The notes below the pieces were generated by a model. That model did no database searches, was not told the DNA's origin, and saw nothing but the letters and a program-made list of their open reading frames with translations. A DNA stretch of 28,103 nucleotides from CAZLIC01 sp964559535. Lineage in GTDB: Bacteria > Pseudomonadota > Alphaproteobacteria > Rhodobacterales > Rhodobacteraceae. The first letter of the stretch is position 1. Every line of letters begins with the position of its first letter. The stretch lies in NCBI GenBank assembly GCA_964559535.1, contig CAZLIC010000058.1:1-28103 (forward strand). Reading direction: 5' to 3'. Shown piece after piece: positions 6,906 through 13,722 of this stretch. The translations under genes were made by a program, and so were the position numbers.

Positions 6906-8339
6906 ATGGCTGTTCCCTTCCGTTTCGACAACTCCTATGTCCGCGACCTGCCCGGCGCCTGGGTGCGCCGGGTGCCCGACGTGGCGCCGGCGCCGCGCCT
7001 GCTGGCGCTGAACCGGGGACTGGCGGGCGACCTGGGGCTGGACGTGGCAGCGCTGGAGGCTGGCGCGGCGGGGTGGTTTTCCGGCGCGGTGGTGCCTGAC
7101 GGCGCCGATCCGGTGGCAATGGCCTATGCCGGGCACCAGTTCGGGGGGTTTTCGCCCAGTCTGGGGGACGGGCGGGCGCTGCTGCTGGGCGAGGTGGTGG
7201 CCCCCGATGGCCGACGCTTCGACATCCACCTGAAGGGCTCGGGCCGAACGGTGTTTTCGCGCGGGGGCGACGGCAAGGCGGCGGTAGGGCCGATGCTGCG
7301 CGAATACCTGATTTCCGAGGCGATGCACGCGCTGGGCGTGCCCACCACCCGCGCGCTTGCCGTGGTGGCGACGGGCGAAGATGTGGCGCGCGAAACGCTG
7401 CTGCCGGGCGCCGTGCTGGCCCGCGTGGCGGCCAGCCACCTGCGCGTGGGCACCTTCCAGTACTTCGCCGCGCGGGGCGACGGGGCGGCGCTGCGGCGGC
7501 TCTTGGACTACAGCATCGCCCGCCACTACCCCGGCCTGCCCCTGGGCGACGGGCTGGCCTTCCTGAGCGCGGTGGCCGCCCGTCAGTCGCGGCTGATCGC
7601 GCAGTGGATGGGCCTGGGGTTCATCCATGGCGTGATGAATACCGACAACATGGCGATATCGGGCGAGACCATCGACTACGGCCCCTGCGCCTTCATGGAG
7701 GCCTACGCCCCCGGCACGGTGTTTTCCTCGATCGACCGGCAGGGGCGCTATGCCTGGGCCAACCAGCCGCTGATCCTAACCTGGAACCTCGCACGTCTGG
7801 CCGAGACGCTGCTGCCCTTCATCGACACCGACGAGGACAAGGCGGTGGAAAAGGCGATGGCGGTGCTGCAAGAAGTGGCGGCGCGGTACCGGGCGGAATG
7901 GGTGGCGGTGATGGCGGCCAAGCTGGGGCTGGCCGCACCGGATGGCGATCTGGCCGACGGATTTCTGGCCGCGATCGAGGGGCAGGGCGCGGACTGGACG
8001 CTGACCTTCCGCGCGCTGGCGATGGCCGCCGGGGGAGACGAGACCTTCCTGCGCGCGCGCCTTGCCGACCCGTCGCGGCTGGACGGCTGGCTGCCCCGCT
8101 GGCGGGCGGCACTGGCCCCGGATGCGGCGGCGCGGATCAGGGCTGCGAACCCGCTGGTCATCCCACGCAACCATCTGGTGGAAGAGGCGCTTGCGGCCGC
8201 CACGAACGGCGACATGGCGCCCTTCGATGCCCTTCTGGCGCAGGTCACGGACCCCTTCACCGACCGGCCGGGGCGCGAGGCGTTTTCGTTGCCCGCGCCC
8301 GCGGGGTTCGGCCAGTACACCACCTTTTGCGGCACCTGA
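6906..8339 (+). CDS. selO: Protein adenylyltransferase SelO (YdiU/UPF0061 family)
   Basis: SelO is a pseudokinase-fold enzyme that transfers AMP from ATP to Ser/Thr/Tyr of proteins and is linked to redox stress in other bacteria. Family landmarks are all present: 'FDNSY' near the N-terminus, 'YAGHQFGG' and 'LGDGRA', K110 in 'LKGSGRT', 'GGDGKAAVGP', D247-N248 in 'NTDN' and D257 in 'DYG'. The ten-residue gap between the two aspartates matches that between the catalytic base and the metal-binding aspartate known in Pseudomonas SelO. The protein ends in CGT, with cysteine third from last, where animal SelO has selenocysteine. I chose the ATG at 6906 (477 aa) over the GTG at 6885 because the family motif begins almost at once. 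No strong ribosome site supports either start. Confidence 0.95.
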   Translation: MAVPFRFDNSYVRDLPGAWVRRVPDVAPAPRLLALNRGLAGDLGLDVAALEAGAAGWFSGAVVPDGADPVAMAYAGHQFGGFSPSLGDGRALLLGEVVAPDGRRFDIHLKGSGRTVFSRGGDGKAAVGPMLREYLISEAMHALGVPTTRALAVVATGEDVARETLLPGAVLARVAASHLRVGTFQYFAARGDGAALRRLLDYSIARHYPGLPLGDGLAFLSAVAARQSRLIAQWMGLGFIHGVMNTDNMAISGETIDYGPCAFMEAYAPGTVFSSIDRQGRYAWANQPLILTWNLARLAETLLPFIDTDEDKAVEKAMAVLQEVAARYRAEWVAVMAAKLGLAAPDGDLADGFLAAIEGQGADWTLTFRALAMAAGGDETFLRARLADPSRLDGWLPRWRAALAPDAAARIRAANPLVIPRNHLVEEALAAATNGDMAPFDALLAQVTDPFTDRPGREAFSLPAPAGFGQYTTFCGT

Positions 8340-8347
8340 GGGAGCAA

Positions 8348-8384
8348 GGCGCTCCCCTCCCCACGAAAGGTGGAGGGAGGCGCC
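8348..8384 (+). terminator. Imperfect hairpin after selO
   Basis: The arms GGCGCTCCCCTCCCCAC and GTGGAGGGAGGCGCC can pair, with a few bulges, around a short GAAA-containing loop, starting 8 bases after the selO stop. There is no T-run. It fits a Rho-independent-like or mRNA-end hairpin separating selO from the threonine operon. Confidence 0.4.
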
Positions 8385-8424
8385 TACCTGCGACCCGTAG
8401 CGCTGCGGCCTGTCGCTTTCCCGG

Positions 8425-8453
8425 CTGGCTCTGCCGCCCTGCTGGCGTATGCT
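8425..8453 (+). promoter_or_regulatory. Possible promoter of the kbl-tdh operon
   Basis: CTGGCT (8425-8430) and TATGCT (8448-8453) are 17 bases apart. The -10 matches four of six consensus positions and the -35 three. The predicted start of transcription would give a leader of about 15 bases before the kbl ATG. Confidence 0.35.
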
Positions 8454-8474
8454 GGGGCAAAGCGGGGGCCGAAC

Positions 8475-9659
8475 ATGACCGAATTCCTTGACCACATCCG
8501 CAGTGAACTCGACGGCATCCGCGCCGCGGGCATGTGGAAGACCGAACGTGCCATCAGCGGCGCGCAAGGGGCGCATGTTACGATTGCGGGCAAGCCCGCG
8601 CTGAACCTGTGCGCCAACAACTATCTTGGCCTTGCCGACGACCCCCGGCTGGTGGCGGCGGCGAAGGCGGCGATGGACGAAGGCGGCTTCGGCATGGCGT
8701 CCGTCCGCTTCATCTGCGGCACGGCGGTGGGGCACCGGGCACTGGAGGCGCGGCTGGCGGGCTGGCTGGGGCACGACGACGCGATCCTGTTCGCGGCCTG
8801 CTTCGATGCCAACGGCGGGCTGTTCGAGCCGCTTCTGGGGCCCGAGGATGCGGTGATCTCGGATGCGCTGAACCACGCAAGTATCATTGACGGCATAAGG
8901 CTTTGCAAGGCGCAGCGGTACCGTTACGCGAATTCTGACATGCAAGACCTTGAAACGCAGCTGAAAACCGCGCGGGCAGATGGCGCGCGGTTCGTCATGG
9001 TGGCAACGGACGGCGTGTTCTCGATGGACGGATACCTGGCAAAGCTGCCGGACATCCGCGCGCTGTGTGACCGCTATTGCGCGCTGCTGATGGTGGACGA
9101 CTGCCACGCAACCGGGTTCATCGGGCCGAAGGGCGCGGGGACGGGTGCGCATTTCAGGGCGCGGGTGGATGTGCTGACGGGCACGCTGGGCAAGGCACTA
9201 GGCGGCGCGCTGGGCGGCTACATCGCCGGGCCGCAGCCAGTGATCGACCTGCTGCGCCAGCGCGCGCGGCCCTACCTGTTTTCCAACGCCCTGCCGCCCG
9301 CGGTGGTAGGCGCGGCGCTGGCGGCCATCGACATCATCGAAGCCGCCGACGATCTGCGGTCGCAATTGCAGGCCAATGCGGCGCATTGGCGGGCGGGGTT
9401 GCAGGCGGCGGGGTTCCGGTTGCTGCCAGGCGAACATCCAATCATTCCGGTGATGATCGGCGAGGCACCGGCGGCGCAGGCGATGGCGGCCGATCTGGCG
9501 GGGCGCGGCGTGCATGTGGCGCCGTTCTTCTTTCCCGTGGTGCCCAAGGGGCTGGCGCGCATCCGCACGCAGATGAACGCCCGGCTGACGCGCGACGATC
9601 TGGATTTCGCGCTTGAGGCGTTCGCGGCGGCGGGCAAGGCTGTGGGGGTGCTTGCGTGA
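8475..9659 (+). CDS. kbl: Glycine C-acetyltransferase (2-amino-3-ketobutyrate CoA ligase)
   Basis: This PLP enzyme cleaves 2-amino-3-ketobutyrate with CoA to glycine and acetyl-CoA, the second step of threonine degradation after Tdh. The protein has 394 residues, close to the 398 of E. coli Kbl. Visible landmarks are 'NYLGLA' near residue 55, the 'VDDCHATGF' segment of the alpha-oxoamine synthases and K240 in 'GTLGKALGG', the Schiff-base lysine. The ATG at 8475 gives the usual family N-terminus; an in-frame ATG at 8370 would add an atypical extension. The stop overlaps the start of the next gene (GTGA), and tdh follows that gene, so the three are almost certainly one operon. The sister enzymes BioF and HemA are less likely given the tdh linkage. 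Confidence 0.94.
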   Translation: MTEFLDHIRSELDGIRAAGMWKTERAISGAQGAHVTIAGKPALNLCANNYLGLADDPRLVAAAKAAMDEGGFGMASVRFICGTAVGHRALEARLAGWLGHDDAILFAACFDANGGLFEPLLGPEDAVISDALNHASIIDGIRLCKAQRYRYANSDMQDLETQLKTARADGARFVMVATDGVFSMDGYLAKLPDIRALCDRYCALLMVDDCHATGFIGPKGAGTGAHFRARVDVLTGTLGKALGGALGGYIAGPQPVIDLLRQRARPYLFSNALPPAVVGAALAAIDIIEAADDLRSQLQANAAHWRAGLQAAGFRLLPGEHPIIPVMIGEAPAAQAMAADLAGRGVHVAPFFFPVVPKGLARIRTQMNARLTRDDLDFALEAFAAAGKAVGVLA

Positions 9660-10609
9660 TCCTGCCCTCGGTCATTGACGCGATGGAAGGAACGCCGCTG
9701 GTCGACCTGTCGCGGTTGGTGGCCGTTCTGGGGCTGCAGGGGCGGCTTCTGGCCAAGCTCGACAACCTGCTGCCCGGGTATTCGAAGAAGGACCGCGCAG
9801 CGCGGTCGATCATTCAGGCCGCCTTGGCCGATGGGTCGCTGCAGCCGGGGCAGGCGGTGGTGGAACTGACCTCGGGCAACATGGGCACCGGGCTGGCGAT
9901 TGTCTGCGCGGTGCTGGGCCACCCGTTCGTGGCGGTGATGAGCGTCGGCAACTCGGTGGAACGCGCGCGGATGATGCGGGCCTTGGGGGCCGAGGTGGTG
10001 ACCGTGCCGCAGGCGGCGGGGGGGGTGCCGGGGCAGGTGACGGGGGCGGACCTCGCGCTGGTGGAAGACGCTGCGCAACGGATCACGCGGGACCGGGGCG
10101 CCTTCCGGGCCGACCAGTTCCGCCACCCGGGCAACCCGGCGGCGCATGAGGGCGGCACGGGGCCGGAAATCTGGGCGCAGTCCGGCGGCACGGTGACGGC
10201 GTTTTGCGATTTTGCCGGGTCGGGCGGCACGCTGGGCGGGACGGCGCGATACCTGTCGGCACGCGGAGTGCGCTGCTGGGCGGTCGAGCCGCAGGGAGCC
10301 GAGGCCATCGGCGGCGGCAATGTGTCGGCGCCCGATCACCCCATTCAGGGCGGCGGCTATGCCATTGCGGCGCTGCACCATCTGGCTGGCGTGGCGCTGG
10401 CCGGGACCCTGGTTGTCACCGGCGAACAGGCGCGCGACCATGCGCGGATGCTGGCGCGGACCGAAGGCATCTTCGGCGGCTTTTCGGCAGGTGCGAACCT
10501 TGCCGGTGCGGTGCAGTTGCTGCAAGGCCCCGAGCGGGGCGGCACTGTTGCCTTTGTGGTCTGCGACAGTGGCCTGAAATACTTGTCCACCGACCTGTGG
10601 GAGGCATGA
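9656..10609 (+). CDS. Cysteine synthase-like PLP-dependent enzyme (fold type II) between kbl and tdh
   Basis: The protein has 317 residues, starting at a GTG that overlaps the kbl stop. Family features in order: 'EGTPLVDLSRL' at the N-terminus; 'YSKKDRAA', where K45 before D46-R47 is the expected PLP lysine; 'TSGNMGTGLA', the substrate/PLP-phosphate loop of the cysteine synthase group (usually TSGNTG); 'GSGGTLGG'; 'GGFSAGAN'; and a 'CDSGLKYLST' end. This places it with O-acetylserine sulfhydrylase and cystathionine beta-synthase-type enzymes rather than threonine synthase. Its substrate cannot be read from sequence. Position inside the threonine-to-glycine operon suggests a serine/threonine-type amino acid or a side product of that pathway. 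It could instead be a true cysteine synthase, though the M in the TSGN loop and the KKDR spacing are not those of the standard CysK. Confidence 0.88.
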   Translation: MILPSVIDAMEGTPLVDLSRLVAVLGLQGRLLAKLDNLLPGYSKKDRAARSIIQAALADGSLQPGQAVVELTSGNMGTGLAIVCAVLGHPFVAVMSVGNSVERARMMRALGAEVVTVPQAAGGVPGQVTGADLALVEDAAQRITRDRGAFRADQFRHPGNPAAHEGGTGPEIWAQSGGTVTAFCDFAGSGGTLGGTARYLSARGVRCWAVEPQGAEAIGGGNVSAPDHPIQGGGYAIAALHHLAGVALAGTLVVTGEQARDHARMLARTEGIFGGFSAGANLAGAVQLLQGPERGGTVAFVVCDSGLKYLSTDLWEA

Positions 10610-10610
10610 G

Positions 10611-11636
10611 ATGAAGACGCTGGTGAAGGCGAAACCCGAGGAAGGCCTGTGGATGGAGGACCGACCGGTGCCCGGGATCGGCCCCGATGACGTGCTGATC
10701 CGCATCCGCAAGACCGGCATCTGCGGCACCGACATCCACATCTGGAACTGGGACGAGTGGGCGCAGAAGACGGTGCCGGTGCCGCTGGTGACGGGGCACG
10801 AGTTTGCCGGGGAAATCGTGGAACTGGGCCGCAACGTGACCGACCTGAAGGTCGGCCAGCGGTGCAGCGGGGAAGGCCACCTGATTGGAAAGCACTCACG
10901 CCAGTCGCGGTCGGGCCGGTTTCACCTCGACCCAGAAACGCGCGGCATCGGGGTGAACGAACCCGGCGCCTTTGCCGAATTCCTGCGCCTTCCGGCCTTC
11001 AACGTGGTGCCGCTGCCCGACGCGATTGACGACGAGATCGGCGCGATCCTCGATCCGCTGGGCAATGCCGTGCACACCGCGCTGTCCTTCGACCTTGTGG
11101 GCGAGGATGTGCTGATCACCGGTGCGGGCCCCATCGGCATCATGGCCGCCGCCGTGGCCCGGCATGTGGGCGCGCGGCACGTGGTCATCACCGACGTGAA
11201 CCCCGACCGTCTGGCGCTGGCGGCCGAGGTGGCCGATGTGACGCCGGTGAACGTGGCGACCGAAGACCTGCGGTCGGTGCTGCCGAAGCTGAAGATGGTG
11301 CAGGGGTTCGACGTGGGGATGGAGATGAGCGGCAACCAGCGCGCGCTGGACCAGATGGTCGAGGCGATGGTGATGGGCGGCCGCATTGCCATGCTGGGCA
11401 TCCCGCCGGGCAAGTCGCCGGTGGACTGGAGCCGCATCGTGTTCAAGGCCATCACCATCAAGGGCGTCTATGGCCGCGAGATTTTCGAGACCTGGTACAA
11501 GATGATCGCCATGCTGGAGAACGGCCTCGATATCCGCAAGGTCATCACCCACCGCTTCCCCGTGGACCGGTTTCAGGAAGGGTTCCAGACCATGCGGTCG
11601 GGCAAGTCGGGCAAGGTGGTGCTGGACTGGGCCTGA
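10611..11636 (+). CDS. tdh: L-threonine 3-dehydrogenase, lacking structural-zinc cysteines
   Basis: Tdh oxidises L-threonine to 2-amino-3-ketobutyrate with NAD+, feeding Kbl. The protein is 341 residues, the same as E. coli Tdh, and aligns without gaps in the N-terminal half: C38 in 'GICGTDIHIWNWDEW', then H63-E64 in 'TGHEFAG', keep the catalytic zinc site. 'GAGPIG' near residue 173 is the NAD-binding loop. The four cysteines that hold the structural zinc in E. coli (93, 96, 99, 107) are replaced by G93, S96, S99 and D107, in a segment otherwise clearly homologous (GEGH before, GIGVN after). The gene begins one base after the preceding stop, so it is the third gene of the operon. The zinc-lobe loss is seen directly; its effect is inferred. 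Confidence 0.95.
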   Translation: MKTLVKAKPEEGLWMEDRPVPGIGPDDVLIRIRKTGICGTDIHIWNWDEWAQKTVPVPLVTGHEFAGEIVELGRNVTDLKVGQRCSGEGHLIGKHSRQSRSGRFHLDPETRGIGVNEPGAFAEFLRLPAFNVVPLPDAIDDEIGAILDPLGNAVHTALSFDLVGEDVLITGAGPIGIMAAAVARHVGARHVVITDVNPDRLALAAEVADVTPVNVATEDLRSVLPKLKMVQGFDVGMEMSGNQRALDQMVEAMVMGGRIAMLGIPPGKSPVDWSRIVFKAITIKGVYGREIFETWYKMIAMLENGLDIRKVITHRFPVDRFQEGFQTMRSGKSGKVVLDWA

Positions 11637-11645
11637 CCTGTCAGG
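11632..11645. terminator. Small inverted repeat spanning two convergent stop codons
   Basis: CCTGAC-CT-GTCAGG covers the tdh stop (11634-11636) and the stop of the opposing gene (11641-11643), which are only 4 bases apart. Part of the symmetry is automatic, because two facing TGA codons are complementary. As a terminator it is weak (5-6 bp, no T-run). Confidence 0.2.
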
Positions 11646-12090
11646 GGCAGGCGTCGGCAGGTACGCGCGGCAGCAGGAACACGCGGTCGTCGCCCCGGTC
11701 GCCGTGCAGCGTCACGAAGCCCCGCATGCCTTCGAAGCTGAGGCCCCGGCGGGCCAGCGTGACGCGCACGCCCTTGCCCGAAGGCTCGATGCGGAAGGCG
11801 CCCGCGTCGCCTTCCATCAGGCAGTCCATCGGCACGCCCCAGCCGTCGCAATAGGCGCTGCCGCTGTAGGCAAGATCGTCGCCGCGCACCATCACCATCA
11901 CCCGAAGGATGGGCGCGTCGGCCTCCTCGGCCCCGGTTTCGGGGCCGAGCGCGATCAGCGTCACCGTCTGGTCGGGGTGGCTGGCCAGATGGTCGCGCGA
12001 ATACTGGCGCAGGAAGCATTCGCCCGGCGCCATGGTCTGCGCCGCGGCGGGTGCGGCCAGCAGGGCCACCAGCGCAAAGGAACGGATCAT
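11641..12090 (-). CDS. Small exported protein with four cysteines, unknown function
   Basis: The protein has 149 residues. The N-terminus MIRSFALVALLAAPAAAQ is a standard Sec signal peptide with likely cleavage after A17 (AAA|Q). The mature part has four cysteines (C25, two in the 'YCDGWGVPMDC' stretch, and one next to the C-terminus in 'ACP'), enough for two disulfides in the periplasm. No membrane segment or known motif follows the signal. The start codon overlaps the stop of the upstream PLP decarboxylase (ATGA, 12087-12090), so the two are translationally coupled, but nothing in the sequence shows a shared function. I do not recognise the family. Confidence 0.78.
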   Translation of the reverse strand: MIRSFALVALLAAPAAAQTMAPGECFLRQYSRDHLASHPDQTVTLIALGPETGAEEADAPILRVMVMVRGDDLAYSGSAYCDGWGVPMDCLMEGDAGAFRIEPSGKGVRVTLARRGLSFEGMRGFVTLHGDRGDDRVFLLPRVPADACP

Positions 12091-13490
12091 GCTGCCACCT
12101 TCTCGGCCAGTTCGGTCACCACTTTCGGGATCATCGCCACGTCCTCGGCCGTGCAGTCGAATGTCCCCACCTGCACGCGAATGACGAACCGCCCGCGGTG
12201 GCGCGTGCCCGTCAGGTAGATGCGGCCATCGTCATTGATCTGGTACAGCAGCGTCTCGGTGGCAAAATCGCCCGCCGTCAAGGCGAAGGTGAACAGCGAC
12301 AACGAAGGCTGCGTCACGATCTCGATCCCCGGCATGCGGGCCAGTTCGGCAGCCGCCGCCTGTGACCACGCCACATGGTTGCGGATGCGGGTGCGCAACC
12401 CGTCCAGCCCATAGGCGCGCATCAGGAACCACAGTTTCAGCGCGCGGAACCGGCGTCCCAGCGGCACCGTCCATTCGTTGAAGTCGGGCGGCGGCGGGCG
12501 GCCGGTGTCGGGCGTTTCCAGGTAGCTGGGCTTCAGCCCCAGCGTGCGGATCTGCGGCGCCGGATCGGCCAGGAACTGCACCGCGCAATCGAACTGCGCG
12601 CCCAGCCACTTGTGCGGATTGAACACAATCGAGTCCGCGCCCTCGACGCCGTCCCACAAATGCCGGAACTCGGGTGCGATCATCGCCGAACCGGCCCAGG
12701 CGGCATCCACATGCACCGGCAACCCGTGCGATTTCGCCACGGCAATGCAGTCGCGGATGCGGTCAAAGGCGCCCACCGACGTGCCCCCCGCGCACAGGAT
12801 GACGCCCGCGGGCAGCATGCCTGCCGCACCGTCGGCGGCGATGGCCGCATTCAGCGCGTCGGGACGCATGGCCAGGTCGTTGCCGGTGGGCACCTTCACC
12901 AGGTTCGCCTGCCCGATCCCGGCAATCCGCGCGGCTTTGTCCACGCTCGAATGCGTCTCGGCACTCGCATACAGGCGCAGGCGCGGCAGGTCCGACAGGC
13001 CCTGCGCGTTGCCCTCCCAGCCCACCGACCGCTCGCGCATCGTCAGCACAGCCGACAGCGTGGCGGTGGTGGCCGAATCGTGGATGGTGCCGCGGAAATG
13101 CCCGGGCAACCCCAGCGCCTGCACCAGCCAGCCGCACATCACCTCTTCGATCTCGGTCGCCGCAGGCGCCGTCTGCCACAGCATGCCCTGCGCGGCGATG
13201 GCGTTTGACAGCATCTCGGCCAGCATGCTGGCGGGCGCGGCATTGGCGGGGAAATAGGCGAAGAACCGCGGGTGCTGCCAATGCGTCATGGCGGGTGGCA
13301 CGATGCGGGTGAAATCGTCAAAGATCGCCTGCGCCGGTTCGCCGTGCTCGGGCGGGGTGTGCGGCAACAGGGCTGCCACGGCCCCGGGGTCCAGCGGCGC
13401 ACGCACGGGCCGGTCGCGCAGCCCCTGATGATAGTCGTAAACCCAGTCCGCGGCTTTCCGCGACCAATCGCGCAGGTCGTCGTGGTTCAT
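12087..13490 (-). CDS. Group II pyridoxal-dependent decarboxylase (aromatic amino acid/tyrosine decarboxylase-like)
   Basis: The protein is 467 residues from the ATG at 13490, which has GAGGG about 8 bases upstream and begins MNHDDLRDWSRK, the usual N-terminal helix of the family. In-frame ATGs further upstream extend into the cysS promoter side and are rejected. Landmarks are 'PRFFAYFPANAAPASMLAEM' in the substrate region, 'YASAETHSSVDKAARIAG', 'VDAAWAGSAMI' with the PLP-nitrogen aspartate, and K294 in 'FNPHKWLG', the PLP lysine. These fit the DDC/TDC branch that decarboxylates aromatic L-amino acids. The exact substrate (Phe, Tyr, Trp, DOPA or Glu-like) is not determined. The stop overlaps the start of the small exported protein downstream. 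Confidence 0.9.
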   Translation of the reverse strand: MNHDDLRDWSRKAADWVYDYHQGLRDRPVRAPLDPGAVAALLPHTPPEHGEPAQAIFDDFTRIVPPAMTHWQHPRFFAYFPANAAPASMLAEMLSNAIAAQGMLWQTAPAATEIEEVMCGWLVQALGLPGHFRGTIHDSATTATLSAVLTMRERSVGWEGNAQGLSDLPRLRLYASAETHSSVDKAARIAGIGQANLVKVPTGNDLAMRPDALNAAIAADGAAGMLPAGVILCAGGTSVGAFDRIRDCIAVAKSHGLPVHVDAAWAGSAMIAPEFRHLWDGVEGADSIVFNPHKWLGAQFDCAVQFLADPAPQIRTLGLKPSYLETPDTGRPPPPDFNEWTVPLGRRFRALKLWFLMRAYGLDGLRTRIRNHVAWSQAAAAELARMPGIEIVTQPSLSLFTFALTAGDFATETLLYQINDDGRIYLTGTRHRGRFVIRVQVGTFDCTAEDVAMIPKVVTELAEKVAA

Positions 13491-13510
13491 GCCATCCCTC
13501 TTCCCGGCCC

Positions 13511-13541
13511 ATATCAAGGCATGCCGTTTTCGGACGATCAA
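13511..13541 (-). promoter_or_regulatory. Possible promoter of the decarboxylase gene
   Basis: On the - strand TTGATC (13541-13536) and TGATAT (13516-13511) are 19 bases apart, placing a start of transcription about 15 bases before the ATG at 13490. The -10 is a partial match and the spacer slightly long. Confidence 0.35.
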
Positions 13542-13558
13542 GCCTTTTGACGCCGGGC

Positions 13559-13575
13559 TTTGCGCCGGGCGCAAA
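13559..13575. promoter_or_regulatory. 17-bp perfect palindrome in the divergent decarboxylase/cysS region
   Basis: TTTGCGCCGGGCGCAAA has two 8-base arms around one central G. It lies 7-23 bases after a TTGACG (13547-13552), where a -10 element of a rightward promoter would fall. It is therefore placed like a repressor site for the cysS side. A very short hairpin is not possible with a one-base loop, so a DNA-binding site is the better reading. Confidence 0.45.
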
Positions 13576-13593
13576 CGGGTGTAAAGCCGGGTC

Positions 13594-13635
13594 ATGACGA
13601 AGACGGTGATCCGCATCTGTGGCATCTGCCGCTGA
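13594..13635 (+). CDS. Candidate leader peptide with two Cys codons upstream of cysS
   Basis: A 13-codon frame reads MTKTVIRICGICR and then stops, 87 bases before the cysS start. Cysteine codons are at positions 9 (TGT) and 12 (TGC), close to the stop, as expected of an attenuator peptide that senses cysteinyl-tRNA. It is followed after 5 bases by the left arm of an inverted repeat. Against it: there is no convincing ribosome site (nearest is a GGGT about 13 bases upstream), the frame is very short, and coding cannot be proved from one sequence. The Cys-sensing role is inference from position beside the cysteinyl-tRNA synthetase gene. Confidence 0.35.
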   Translation: MTKTVIRICGICR

Positions 13636-13640
13636 CCTGA

Positions 13641-13702
13641 CGGTCGGGCGGCTCATCTTCGCATTTCCCCAAGGGATCGAAGCTGCTAGACCGCCCCGAC
13701 CG
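13641..13702 (+). promoter_or_regulatory. Inverted repeat in the cysS 5' leader
   Basis: CGGTCGGGCGG (13641-13651) can pair with CCGCCCCGACCG (13691-13702), 11 bp with a one-base bulge and a loop of about 39 bases. Inside the loop TTTCCC (13664-13669) is complementary to GGGAAA (13716-13721), which overlaps the cysS ribosome site, allowing a pseudoknot that would hide it. The first stem is clearly present in the sequence; the regulatory switch is inferred. Confidence 0.4.
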
Positions 13703-13722
13703 GTGCGCTGCCGGAGGGAAAC

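Noticed and set aside
8347..8470. Long frames continuing past selO or starting before kbl
   Set aside because: They are read-through of GC-rich non-coding DNA; the hairpin and promoter candidate fit an intergenic region.
8475..9659. 5-aminolevulinate synthase or BioF instead of Kbl
   Set aside because: The family motifs are shared, but length, absence of a long N-terminal extension and the operon with tdh point to glycine C-acetyltransferase.
10611..11636. A different zinc alcohol/sorbitol dehydrogenase instead of Tdh, given the missing cysteines
   Set aside because: The ungapped N-terminal alignment to E. coli Tdh, including NWDEW and GHE, the identical length and the kbl linkage all favour Tdh.
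13490..13625. N-terminal extension of the decarboxylase starting at in-frame ATGs upstream
   Set aside because: The extension covers the putative promoter, palindrome and leader region, has no family similarity, and the ATG at 13490 has its own ribosome site.
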